Origin: Clostridia bacterium
GTDB taxonomy: Bacteria; Bacillota; Clostridia; Monoglobales; Monoglobaceae
DNA length: 49,692 nt
Reading direction: 5' to 3'
NCBI GenBank assembly: GCA_017546165.1
Contig: JAFYXL010000015.1
Location: forward strand, 1 to 49,692
Below are positions 16,158 to 23,705 of the stretch, piece after piece. The notes below the pieces were generated by a model. That model was not told the DNA's origin. It was given only the letters and a program-made list of their open reading frames with translations, and ran no database searches. Made by a program: the position numbers and the translations under genes. Positions within the stretch are counted from its first letter, which is position 1. Each line of letters begins with the position of its first letter.

Positions 16158-17552
16158 TTGATAGGAAGGCCCTTCATACCTTCTACAATAACGGTTCATC
16201 TCGGCGCGCCCGACTCGGACGCAGAAAACGTAACCGTAAATTTTGCAGATTACATAAGAAATGTGGCATCGAGCGAGATTTACCCTACCTGGCCTGATAC
16301 TGCGATCCGTGCCAACATATATGCACAAATCTCATATGCCCTTAATAGAATTTATACCGAGTGGTACCGCTCCCGTGGGTATAACTTTGACATTACCAAT
16401 TCCACAGCCTTTGACCAATCATTTGTGAAAAACCGTGATATTTTTGAAAATGTAAGCCGCATCGTGGATGAAATTTTTAATGATTATATAAAGCGTCAGG
16501 GCAATCTGGAACCGCTCTTTGCGGCCTTTTGTGACGGCCGCGAGGTTGTGTGCGACGGTCTCTCGCAATGGGGAAGCGTTGATTTGGCAAACCAGGGATA
16601 TACACCTTACGAAATTCTTACCTATTATTATGGAGACGATATTGAGTTGGTTCGTGATGCTCCTATACAGAATATTGCGGAATCCTATCCCGGTACACCA
16701 CTCAGTGTAGGTAGTTCCGGTCAGGAAGTCAGGACAATACAGGCTCAACTAAACAGAATTTCAAAAGACTACCCCTCTATTCCTAAAATTTCAGTTGTGG
16801 ATGGAGTGTTTGGTGTTGAAACTCAAAACGCAGTGAGAGCCTTTCAGGAAATATTCAATCTGGCAGTTGACGGCATAATCGGCAAAGCCACCTGGTATAA
16901 GATTAAATATATATATGTAGCAGTGGCAAATCTTGCCGAGCTGAACTCCGAGGGAATCCGTCTAGCAGACATACCAAAACAATTCCTTGAAGATATAAGG
17001 CTTGGTGATTCAGGAAACCCTGTAAGAGTTCTTCAATACTACCTTGCCCTTGTGGCGGCGTATAACAACGCAATTCCCGCCCCTGCAATTGACGGAATAT
17101 TTGGTGAGGGTACCCTTGCCGCGGTAAATGCCTTCCAGGCAGAATACGGTCTCGAGCAAACCGGCCTCGTAAACGAAACCACCTGGAACAAACTCACCGA
17201 AGTGTATCTTGGAATTCTCGAAAGCAATCCGCCTGATTTTCAGACAAACGAGCCCATTCCCTATCCCGGAACGCCTCTTCGTCTGGGCAGTAGTGGTGAT
17301 GCCGTCAGAGTTATTCAGGAAAGACTCTCATATATTGCTGAATTTTTTGACAATGTAACTCCGGTTGAGCCTACCGGATATTTTGGCGAGCAAACAGTAA
17401 ATGCGGTGAATTCCTTCCTTGCCGATATGGATCTGCCCCAAAAAGGCTTTGTGGGGCCCGGCGCCTGGAAGTTGATTGAAGATACATACTTCAACCTTGT
17501 AGATGGAAATAAAAAAACCGAGGGCCAAAACCCCGGTTACACTTTAAGTTAA
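16158..17552 (+). CDS. SpoIID-like domain plus three peptidoglycan-binding domains
   Basis: A 464-residue protein. Residues ~25-180 resemble the SpoIID/LytB (SleC-type) lytic domain (VASSEIYPTWPDTAIRANIY, CDGLSQWGSVDLANQGYTPY), followed by three PG_binding_1 repeats at ~185-255, ~285-355 and ~375-445, each ending in a GxxGxxTW-like turn. The set suggests a cortex- or mother-cell-side peptidoglycan enzyme of sporulation or germination. No signal peptide is seen. Start: the TTG at 16158, 10 bases after AAAGGA; the GTG at 16149 is too close to that site. Confidence 0.82.
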   Translation: MIGRPFIPSTITVHLGAPDSDAENVTVNFADYIRNVASSEIYPTWPDTAIRANIYAQISYALNRIYTEWYRSRGYNFDITNSTAFDQSFVKNRDIFENVSRIVDEIFNDYIKRQGNLEPLFAAFCDGREVVCDGLSQWGSVDLANQGYTPYEILTYYYGDDIELVRDAPIQNIAESYPGTPLSVGSSGQEVRTIQAQLNRISKDYPSIPKISVVDGVFGVETQNAVRAFQEIFNLAVDGIIGKATWYKIKYIYVAVANLAELNSEGIRLADIPKQFLEDIRLGDSGNPVRVLQYYLALVAAYNNAIPAPAIDGIFGEGTLAAVNAFQAEYGLEQTGLVNETTWNKLTEVYLGILESNPPDFQTNEPIPYPGTPLRLGSSGDAVRVIQERLSYIAEFFDNVTPVEPTGYFGEQTVNAVNSFLADMDLPQKGFVGPGAWKLIEDTYFNLVDGNKKTEGQNPGYTLS

Positions 17553-17566
17553 GGAGGCAATATTAA

Positions 17567-18097
17567 ATGGAAGAAAGATATTCTTCAGGGCGTGATCAAT
17601 CGCCAAATATATCAGAACTTCAGGAGTATCTAAGTTATATCGCAGACTATATCCGTGACATACCCAAAATATACCCCGATGGAATTTACGGCCCCGAAAC
17701 CCAAGCTGCAGTTCGGGCCTTTCAAACAAAATATGGGCTCCCGCAAACAGGCGAAGCAGATCTTGCCACCTGGACAAAGATTGTGTCCACCTTTGACGAC
17801 CTGAAAAAACTTCACAAACTGCCGCAGAAAATCTCAGCTTACCCCCTTGAAATACCTCATTTAAAAGAAGGAGATGACTTTGAAGAAATCTACCTTCTTC
17901 AGATAATGCTAAGACGTATTGCAAAAATTTTCAGAAACATAACTATGCCCGCCCTCACCGGCGTTTATGACGAAATGACCAAGCAGGCCGTTCAAGATTT
18001 CAGCCGTCTTTATGGCAAAGAAAGCAGCAGTACAGTGGACCGGGAACTTTGGAATATTATCACAGACACTTACAACGCTTTCACCCATAACCATTAG
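17567..18097 (+). CDS. peptidoglycan-binding protein with two PG_binding_1 domains
   Basis: A 176-residue protein made of two PG_binding_1-type repeats (residues ~12-70 and ~95-165), the first with IYPDGIYGPETQAAVRAFQT and GLPQTGEADLATWTKI. There is no catalytic domain and no signal peptide. The second repeat is diverged (VYDEMTKQAVQDFSRLYG). It starts 14 bases after the SpoIID-like gene with an AAGGAGG site, so the two are co-expressed. It may be an accessory or decoy binding subunit; its function is not established. Confidence 0.8.
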   Translation: MEERYSSGRDQSPNISELQEYLSYIADYIRDIPKIYPDGIYGPETQAAVRAFQTKYGLPQTGEADLATWTKIVSTFDDLKKLHKLPQKISAYPLEIPHLKEGDDFEEIYLLQIMLRRIAKIFRNITMPALTGVYDEMTKQAVQDFSRLYGKESSSTVDRELWNIITDTYNAFTHNH

Positions 18098-18105
18098 ATG
18101 GTTGG

Positions 18106-18134
18106 TTGACAATTTAGAAATGATTTGATAAAAT
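18106..18134 (+). promoter_or_regulatory. trmB promoter
   Basis: TTGACA (18106-18111) and TAAAAT (18129-18134) are 17 bases apart, 33 bases before the trmB start. It begins right after the stop of the PG-binding gene, so trmB is transcribed separately. Confidence 0.7.
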
Positions 18135-18167
18135 ATACAAGCTAAATCAAGCTTTGGAGGGACTATT

Positions 18168-18827
18168 ATGAGAATGCGAAGAAAGAAACACAGGGAAGAG
18201 CGTATCGAAAACTGTTCTGACCTTGTAATAAAGGATATATTTGAGTATAAAGATAATCTACGCAATATATTTGACCGCAAAGCGCCACTTCATCTGGAGA
18301 TAGGCTGCGGCAAAGGCGGATTTATCAGTCAGTTGGCAGAACTTAATCCACATATAAACTACATAGCTTTTGAAAAAAACCTTGATGTGCTTGTTCTTGC
18401 CATGGAAAAAGTACAGGAAAAAGGTCTGGAAAACGTAAGATTTGTACCCGGCAACGCAGAAAGTCTTGGCCAACTTGATTCTCAACAAAGTGCATCAAGA
18501 ATATACATAAATTTTTGCGACCCCTGGCACAAATGGGGTCATCGAAAAAGACGCCTTACTCACCAACGTTATCTAGAAATATATAAAAACCTTATGTCAC
18601 CCGGCGGGGAAATACACTTTAAAACCGACAATGCCCCTCTTTTTGAATTTTCCCTTAACTCTTTTTCGGAATTTGGTATGAAATTAAAAAACATTACCCT
18701 GGATTTACACAACAGCAAATTTGAGGGTAATGTTATGACCGAATATGAAAAACTATTTTCTGAAAAAGGCCAGCCAATTTACAGATGCGAGGCTAGCTTT
18801 TGCGATACATCAGCGGCGGAGTCATAA
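18168..18827 (+). CDS. trmB: tRNA (guanine-N7-)-methyltransferase
   Basis: A 219-residue TrmB that methylates N7 of G46 in tRNA using SAM. The SAM-binding motif LEIGCGKGGFI lies at residues ~43-53, and the family motifs INFCDPWHKWGHRKRRL and GEIHFKTDNAPLFEFS follow. The Lys/Arg-rich N-terminus and ~220-residue length are normal. An AGGAGG-like site (TGGAGG) lies ~9 bases upstream. The last ~35 bases overlap a convergent minus-strand gene. Confidence 0.93.
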   Translation: MRMRRKKHREERIENCSDLVIKDIFEYKDNLRNIFDRKAPLHLEIGCGKGGFISQLAELNPHINYIAFEKNLDVLVLAMEKVQEKGLENVRFVPGNAESLGQLDSQQSASRIYINFCDPWHKWGHRKRRLTHQRYLEIYKNLMSPGGEIHFKTDNAPLFEFSLNSFSEFGMKLKNITLDLHNSKFEGNVMTEYEKLFSEKGQPIYRCEASFCDTSAAES

Positions 18828-19227
18828 AGACCAAACCTAAAAACAACAAATGTGCCACAATGACCGACACAAACGCAAAGTCTGAATTAAGCTTTGGCTC
18901 TAAAAACCTTGAGGGTAAAAACAACCACATATAAAATATAAATCTTTTTGAATAAAAATATGACGAAACCGCAGCATATACGCCGACTGCCGAAAGGGCA
19001 GGTACAAAATACTCGGTAGCATTAAAGCTTCGTTCATATAACCTTACCCAATTTAAATAATGCAAATACAAAAACAAAAGTAATGCAGCAGTATTTAAAA
19101 CCAGACAGATGAATGAATTGGGAAGAGCTGACTCCCTGTAAATCATAAGTGCAAAAATAACTGAACAAACAATACTTATTAAAAAAGTCTTGCATATTTC
19201 AAAGATGCTTTGTTTGAATATATACAT
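18793..19227 (-). CDS. hypothetical four-helix membrane protein
   Basis: A 144-residue protein with four hydrophobic segments (about residues 11-28, 36-56, 70-95, 118-138). I do not recognise the family. A convincing ribosome binding site (AAAGGAAGT) lies ~8 bases before the ATG, supporting a real gene. It is convergent with trmB and overlaps its 3' end, and divergent from the infC operon. No clear partner is nearby. Confidence 0.6.
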   Translation of the reverse strand: MYIFKQSIFEICKTFLISIVCSVIFALMIYRESALPNSFICLVLNTAALLLFLYLHYLNWVRLYERSFNATEYFVPALSAVGVYAAVSSYFYSKRFIFYMWLFLPSRFLEPKLNSDFAFVSVIVAHLLFLGLVFMTPPLMYRKS

Positions 19228-19347
19228 AGTGCAGTACTTCCTTTCATTAGCGTCTTATATCTTGCTGTATTCTTTGCCTATTGTACCACAAAAAAATCTC
19301 ATATTCAAGTAAATACCAAAAAAAATATGTATTTTTTTAAAAAAATG

Positions 19348-19376
19348 TTGACAAATAAAAATCCATATGCTAGAAT
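19348..19376 (+). promoter_or_regulatory. promoter of infC-rpmI-rplT
   Basis: TTGACA (19348-19353) and TAGAAT (19371-19376) are 17 bases apart. The predicted start at ~19383 gives a leader of ~125 bases that ends in an attenuator and then infC. Confidence 0.8.
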
Positions 19377-19382
19377 GTTTTG

Positions 19383-19480
19383 GTAAAGCAGAAGGTCCGC
19401 TTCTCCCCTCAGCACGTAGCGACAGGGTAAAACATTTGATTTTTTTCGAGTGCGGAGCTTTATGCTTCCGCACTTTTTTA
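19383..19480 (+). promoter_or_regulatory. infC leader with attenuator (probable L20 leader)
   Basis: The leader contains a GCAGAAGGTCCGCTTCTC segment able to fold back on itself. A terminator follows: GTGCGGAGC pairs with GCTTCCGCAC at 19450-19473 and six T come next. This is the layout of the Firmicutes L20 leader, where ribosomal protein L20 binds a 23S-like fold and favours termination. Assignment is by position and layout; a covariance-model search of the L20 leader family would settle it. Confidence 0.7.
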
Positions 19481-19508
19481 GTGCAAATTATTTTGGAGGT
19501 GTTTCAAC

Positions 19509-20024
19509 ATAGCTAAGCAGGAATTGATGATTAACGAAGAAATCAAAGACAAAGAGGTCCGTCTTATAGGTCCTGATGGTGAACAGCTTGGTGTCTTTTC
19601 AGGCAAAGAAGCACAAAAGATGGCAGATGAGCACAACCTTGACCTGGTCAAAATTGCGCCTCAGGCAAAGCCACCCGTGTGCAAGATTATGGATTACGGA
19701 AAGCACAAGTTTGAAATCGCAAAACGCGAGAAGGAAGCTCGCAAAAACCAAAAGGTTATCAGCATAAAAGAAGTTCGCCTGAGTCCCAATATTGACGACC
19801 ATGATTTTAACACAAAGGTTAATCAGGGAATTAAATTCTTAAAGAGCGGCGACAAGGTTAAGGTCTCGGTTCGTTTCAGAGGCCGTGAAATCACTCATAG
19901 TGCCGTTGGTAAAGAGCTTTTGCTTAAAGTTAAAGAACAGATGTCAGAAGTTGGCGTTGTTGAAAAAGAGATTAAGCTTGAAGGCAGAAGTATGGTTATG
20001 TTTGTATCACCTAAAAAAGCATAA
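19509..20024 (+). CDS. infC: translation initiation factor IF-3, probable AUA start
   Basis: IF-3 (171 residues) controls start-codon fidelity and subunit dissociation. The N-domain begins INEEIKDKEVRLIGPDGEQLG, followed by the Lys-rich linker and the C-domain with VKVSVRFRGREITH. The ATG at 19527 and TTG at 19524 have no ribosome binding site. GGAGG (19495-19499) instead lies 9 bases before an in-frame ATA at 19509, giving an A-K-Q-E-L-M-I-N N-terminus. Non-AUG starts on infC are a known autoregulation device, since IF-3 discriminates against them. First gene of infC-rpmI-rplT. Confidence 0.93.
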   Translation: MAKQELMINEEIKDKEVRLIGPDGEQLGVFSGKEAQKMADEHNLDLVKIAPQAKPPVCKIMDYGKHKFEIAKREKEARKNQKVISIKEVRLSPNIDDHDFNTKVNQGIKFLKSGDKVKVSVRFRGREITHSAVGKELLLKVKEQMSEVGVVEKEIKLEGRSMVMFVSPKKA

Positions 20025-20085
20025 AGCGACGGTTCAATTAAGGACAAAAGCTTTCAAAACTTTATTTATGGAAGGAGAAAGAAAG

Positions 20086-20283
20086 ATGCCAAAAATTAAG
20101 ACACATAAAGGCTCTGCAAAACGTTTCAGCGTTACAAAAAATGGTAAGGTTAAAAGAGGAAAGGCATACAGAAGCCACATCCTCAACAAGAAGACAACAA
20201 AGAGAAAAAGAAAGCTCAGAAAGAACGGCTATCTCGCAACAGCAAATGCTGCTACAATCAAGAGCATGATTCCTTACAAATAA
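20086..20283 (+). CDS. rpmI: 50S ribosomal protein L35
   Basis: A 65-residue, very basic protein (MPKIKTHKGSAKRFSVTKNG) of normal L35 length. It lies in its usual place between infC and rplT. GGAAGGAG precedes the ATG at 20086 by ~8 bases. Longer readings upstream of this start run through the infC 3' end and are not real. Confidence 0.97.
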   Translation: MPKIKTHKGSAKRFSVTKNGKVKRGKAYRSHILNKKTTKRKRKLRKNGYLATANAATIKSMIPYK

Positions 20284-20387
20284 GGATTATTGCGAGAGCA
20301 CACAGATACACAGACAGCACAACCATTGTGCACAAAATTACCTGCGAATATTCGCAAATTGGATTTAGATGAAAGGAGTCTTTAGAT

Positions 20388-20732
20388 ATGGCAAGAGTTA
20401 AAGGTGCTATGAACACCAGAAAAAGACATAAAAAAATATTGAAATTAGCTAAAGGATACAGAGGCGCGAAGAGTAAGCTTTTTAGAACTGCAAATCAGGC
20501 AGTTATGAAATCACTCAGCTACGCATATCGCGATAGAAAGCAAAAGAAGAGAAACTTCAGACAGCTTTGGATCGCACGTATCAGTGCTGCTGCAAAAATG
20601 AACGGCATTAACTACAGCAGATTTATGAACGGTCTCAAGAAGAACGGTATCGAGATCAACAGAAAGATGCTTGCAGAAATCGCAGTATCAGACCCAGCAG
20701 CTTTCACAAAGCTCGTTGAAAAAGTAAAATAA
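20388..20732 (+). CDS. rplT: 50S ribosomal protein L20
   Basis: A 114-residue L20 ([20 protein letters not shown]), an early-assembly 23S rRNA-binding protein. In Firmicutes it also represses this operon through the leader RNA, which fits the attenuator at 19450-19480. It is the last gene of the operon, 104 bases after rpmI. That spacer contains inverted repeats (TGTGCTGT-like and GCGAATATTCGC) and no other gene. GAAAGGAG lies upstream of the ATG. Confidence 0.97.
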   Translation: MARVKGAMNTRKRHKKILKLAKGYRGAKSKLFRTANQAVMKSLSYAYRDRKQKKRNFRQLWIARISAAAKMNGINYSRFMNGLKKNGIEINRKMLAEIAVSDPAAFTKLVEKVK

Positions 20733-20742
20733 AATTTTTATA

Positions 20743-20783
20743 AAAAAGTTATACCGCGCATGCGGTATAACTTTTTCACGCAT
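20743..20783 (+). terminator. rplT terminator
   Basis: AAAAAGTTATACCGC pairs with GCGGTATAACTTTTT (20743-20776) around a four-base loop. The T-run of the second arm serves as the U-tract. It is nearly symmetric, so it could act in both directions. Confidence 0.88.
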
Positions 20784-20890
20784 ATTATGATTATTTTTAT
20801 TTAAGCAATCAAATGAATATATCTTTAAAAAGCTTCTCATTCTTTTTAAGATACACTCATATCATCCAAACAAATTGGAGGCTTTACAAA

Positions 20891-21601
20891 ATGAACGAGG
20901 CACAATTTTACAGTTTATCAGATGGTTTTAACCGTATGTTTTATGATGTAGAAAACATCGTCAACCCCGTTATCGCTCACTTTTATCCCATTATACAGTT
21001 GACCAGTCTGGTAACTCTACCTATTACTATTTTGGTTTTTGGTTTGCTTTTATCTTATCTTATTCGCAAGCGTAAGCACACATTAAAGGAAAAGCTTCGT
21101 AACTCCAAAAATTATTATTTTGCAGGTGCTCTGCTCATTATATATATGCTTCTGTCCGAGGCACCTATTAAAATTGGTCCAGATATTTCGCTTAATCTTG
21201 GTCTTATAGTTTTGCCGCTTATGGCAAAAAAGCTAGGACCTTTGGTAGCAGGTATTTTTGGTGTTATCCAATATGGCACCTCATTTATAATGCATTCCGG
21301 CGAAATTTTTAGTCTTACATCCCTTCTTATTGCTGCAATAAGCGGTATGGTTTATGGTCGGTTCCTCTATATGAGAAAGTTTACATACTTAAGATGTCTT
21401 TTGGCAAAATTTACCGTAAACATACTGTGCAACGTGCTCCTTACACCTGTGTCCATACCCAGCAGTATGCCCGAAGAATTTGTAAGCTCAATCGCGCACA
21501 ACGTAACTTTAAATGTTATTCTTGCACCAATTCAGGCACTTCTCATCTATTTTGCAATTTATGCGCTTAAAAAAGTTGAAATTTATCTTTCCCATGAATA
21601 A
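20891..21601 (+). CDS. ECF transporter S component, folate/FolT-like
   Basis: A 236-residue membrane protein with about six hydrophobic segments. It resembles the substrate-binding S component of energy-coupling-factor vitamin transporters; the PDISLNLGLIVLPLMAKKLG stretch and AAISGMVYGRFLYMR recall the folate group. It lacks its own ATPases and would use the shared EcfAA'T module. Start: the ATG at 20891, 9 bases after TTGGAGG; reading from 20813 has no ribosome binding site. The vitamin cannot be set from sequence. Confidence 0.75.
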   Translation: MNEAQFYSLSDGFNRMFYDVENIVNPVIAHFYPIIQLTSLVTLPITILVFGLLLSYLIRKRKHTLKEKLRNSKNYYFAGALLIIYMLLSEAPIKIGPDISLNLGLIVLPLMAKKLGPLVAGIFGVIQYGTSFIMHSGEIFSLTSLLIAAISGMVYGRFLYMRKFTYLRCLLAKFTVNILCNVLLTPVSIPSSMPEEFVSSIAHNVTLNVILAPIQALLIYFAIYALKKVEIYLSHE

Positions 21602-21658
21602 CTCTGAAAGTTTAATTTCTTAAACAAAGAGTCCCTGTTTCAGGAGGACACAGACTTT

Positions 21659-22441
21659 ATGATAAACATCATATCAAGCAAAGATAATAAAAATCTCAAA
21701 TTAATACGGCAATTAAATAAAAAAAGCTTTCGCGCCGATACCGGGCAGTTTATAGCCGAGGGTAAAAAGATAGTTCTTGAGGTCTTTGAATATGCATCAG
21801 ACAAACTCTGTTACATTGTAGTATCCGATACATTTTCAAAAAAGGAGCCTTCCGTCTTAGAAACGGCGTCAAAACATTGTGAAAATATTTACATTGTACC
21901 GGATAATATTTTTGCAGACCTCTCAGATACAAATACCCCTCAGGGGATCTTGGCCGTCCTCAATATGTCAGACGATGTCTTTACCCCCACTCCTTGCACC
22001 CGTCATATAGTGGTTTTGGACGGGATATCGGAACCCGGTAATATGGGTACGGTTATCCGCACAGCGGAGGCCCTGGGTTTTGACGGCATATACCTGATGA
22101 AAGGTTGCACCGACATATATTCACCCAAAACTGTCCGTTCAACCATGGGTTCTCTCCTCCGTATGAATTTTAGGACAAACTGCACTTTGCAGGATGTGGA
22201 AGATTTAAAAAATATGGGGTTTTCAATAATTGCTACAACACCCGGCGGGAATGTTTGTCTTGAAGATTTCAACGTTCCCGAAAAACTGGCGGTTGTAATC
22301 GGCAACGAGGCCCACGGCATTTGTGATGACCTTTTAAGTTTGGCTGACAATCGTGTAAAAATCACTATGAATGGCATGGCAGAATCTCTTAACGCTGCCG
22401 TTGCCGCCGGAATCGTCATGCACTGGCTTAAAAACTGTTAG
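21659..22441 (+). CDS. SpoU/TrmH-family RNA 2'-O-methyltransferase
   Basis: A 260-residue RNA methyltransferase of the SpoU/TrmH (SPOUT) family: an N-terminal substrate-binding domain (KNLKLIRQLNKKSFRADTG) and the C-terminal trefoil knot with GISEPGNMGTVIRTAEALGF, IGNEAHGI and AESLNAAVAAGI, the three SpoU motifs. It probably methylates rRNA, often G2251-type sites, but the target is not determinable. An AGGAGG site lies 11 bases before the ATG, within GTCCCTG-TTT-CAGGAGGAC, which could fold and partly mask it. Confidence 0.9.
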   Translation: MINIISSKDNKNLKLIRQLNKKSFRADTGQFIAEGKKIVLEVFEYASDKLCYIVVSDTFSKKEPSVLETASKHCENIYIVPDNIFADLSDTNTPQGILAVLNMSDDVFTPTPCTRHIVVLDGISEPGNMGTVIRTAEALGFDGIYLMKGCTDIYSPKTVRSTMGSLLRMNFRTNCTLQDVEDLKNMGFSIIATTPGGNVCLEDFNVPEKLAVVIGNEAHGICDDLLSLADNRVKITMNGMAESLNAAVAAGIVMHWLKNC

Positions 22442-22485
22442 GTTGGTACAAATGTTTTTAAAAAATAATTAATGGATTGATATTA

Positions 22486-23604
22486 ATGGAACTTTTATAC
22501 GAAGTATGGCTTCACGCAATCTCAAATTTTGAGCCTGATCTTGCAAGTAAGCTATCGCCTTTGTTCGAAACAAGCACCAATATGTTCACTTCCTGCGACC
22601 AGGAAGAACGCCTTCTTCGGGACCTTGGCATTTCAGGAGAGTTTGCAAAAAGGCTTGAACGTCCTGAATTTTTTAAAGAAGCACAGGATATAATTGAATA
22701 TTGTATGGAAAATAACATCAGGATAATAACTTTAGACTCTGAAGAATATCCTGAGTGTCTTCGTCATATAACTCTTCCCCCACGGATTTTGTTTGCCAAA
22801 GGCTCTCACCTTGGCATAGACAATGAGGTTGCGGTTGCTGTGGTTGGGTGCCGAAAGCCAACCGAACATGGCAAAGGCTTCGCACGTCTTATAGGCAAAG
22901 CCCTTGGTGAAAACAATATAACAGTAATAAGCGGTATGGCGGAAGGTATAGATGGCCAAGCCCACAAAGGTGCACTGGACGCAGGTGGCAAGACTATCGC
23001 CGTCCTTGCAGGAAGTGTGGATTTTGTATATCCTAAGTGCCACGAAAAACTATACCGCGAAATCCTTGACAATGGCGGAACTATTTTGTCTGAACGCCCA
23101 CCAAAAACTCCCGTGCGAAAATACTTCTACCAACAACGTAACAGAATCATAACAGGCCTGTCACAAGGAACTGTTTTTGTTGAAGGCAAAGAAGCCAGCG
23201 GAACATCAATAACCGCACGTCTCGCGCTTGAAGACAACAAGGATATCTTTGCTGTCCCGGGAAGTCCTATGTGTTGGCAGTCTGAACTTCCCAACCGGCT
23301 TATAAGCGAAGGGGCAACCATAATGACATCTGCAGATGTCCCTGCTGAATACTATCGGGAGCTCTTCCCACATATGGTTTCAAAAAGATCGGAAATATGC
23401 AAGGAAAAACCGGCTGAAAATTTACTTACCGAAGATGAAAGAATACTAAATTTCCTGAAAGATAACGGTAGCATTGCCGGCATTGAAGATATAGCAGAGG
23501 CCCTTGGTATTTCCGCCAACATTTTAAGCGGAAGACTTACAATTTTGTGTATAAAAGGCAAACTCCGTCAAGAAAGCGGAAACAGATATATATTGACTGA
23601 ATGA
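22486..23604 (+). CDS. dprA: DNA-processing protein DprA (Smf)
   Basis: A 372-residue DprA that protects incoming single-stranded DNA and loads RecA during transformation. It has an N-terminal SAM-like region, the Rossmann-like core (VAVVGCRKPTEHGKGFARLI, VISGMAEGIDGQAHKGAL, FVEGKEASGTSITARLALE) and a C-terminal winged-helix region (residues ~310-370). The ATG at 22486 is preferred over an upstream in-frame TTG at 22477; the ribosome binding site is weak. dprA next to topA is a common Firmicutes order. Confidence 0.94.
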   Translation: MELLYEVWLHAISNFEPDLASKLSPLFETSTNMFTSCDQEERLLRDLGISGEFAKRLERPEFFKEAQDIIEYCMENNIRIITLDSEEYPECLRHITLPPRILFAKGSHLGIDNEVAVAVVGCRKPTEHGKGFARLIGKALGENNITVISGMAEGIDGQAHKGALDAGGKTIAVLAGSVDFVYPKCHEKLYREILDNGGTILSERPPKTPVRKYFYQQRNRIITGLSQGTVFVEGKEASGTSITARLALEDNKDIFAVPGSPMCWQSELPNRLISEGATIMTSADVPAEYYRELFPHMVSKRSEICKEKPAENLLTEDERILNFLKDNGSIAGIEDIAEALGISANILSGRLTILCIKGKLRQESGNRYILTE

Positions 23605-23630
23605 CAACAATATAGAAATTTTGCACTACT

Positions 23631-23691
23631 CACCTTGTCTGCCCACGATAACGGTGTGTATTTATATAATTATTTTTTGTGGGCAGAAAGG
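23631..23691 (+). ncRNA. pseudoknot-like leader element, copy 2 (topA)
   Basis: CACCTTGTC pairs with GATAACGGTG (one bulge, one wobble), enclosing the 7-base loop TGCCCAC (23640-23646). After exactly 32 bases comes GTGGGCA (23679-23685), perfectly complementary to the loop and joined to the ribosome binding site AAAGG. Stem sequences differ completely from the greA and AGCS copies while pairing is kept. The downstream sequence GTGGGCAGAAAGGCT is identical in the AGCS leader. Confidence 0.65.
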
Positions 23692-23705
23692 CTATGTGAA
23701 TTAAA

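Noticed and set aside
15738..18097. The SpoIID/PG-binding set as a phage lysis cassette
   Set aside because: There is no holin or phage structural gene nearby, and the SpoIID-like domain is of the sporulation type.
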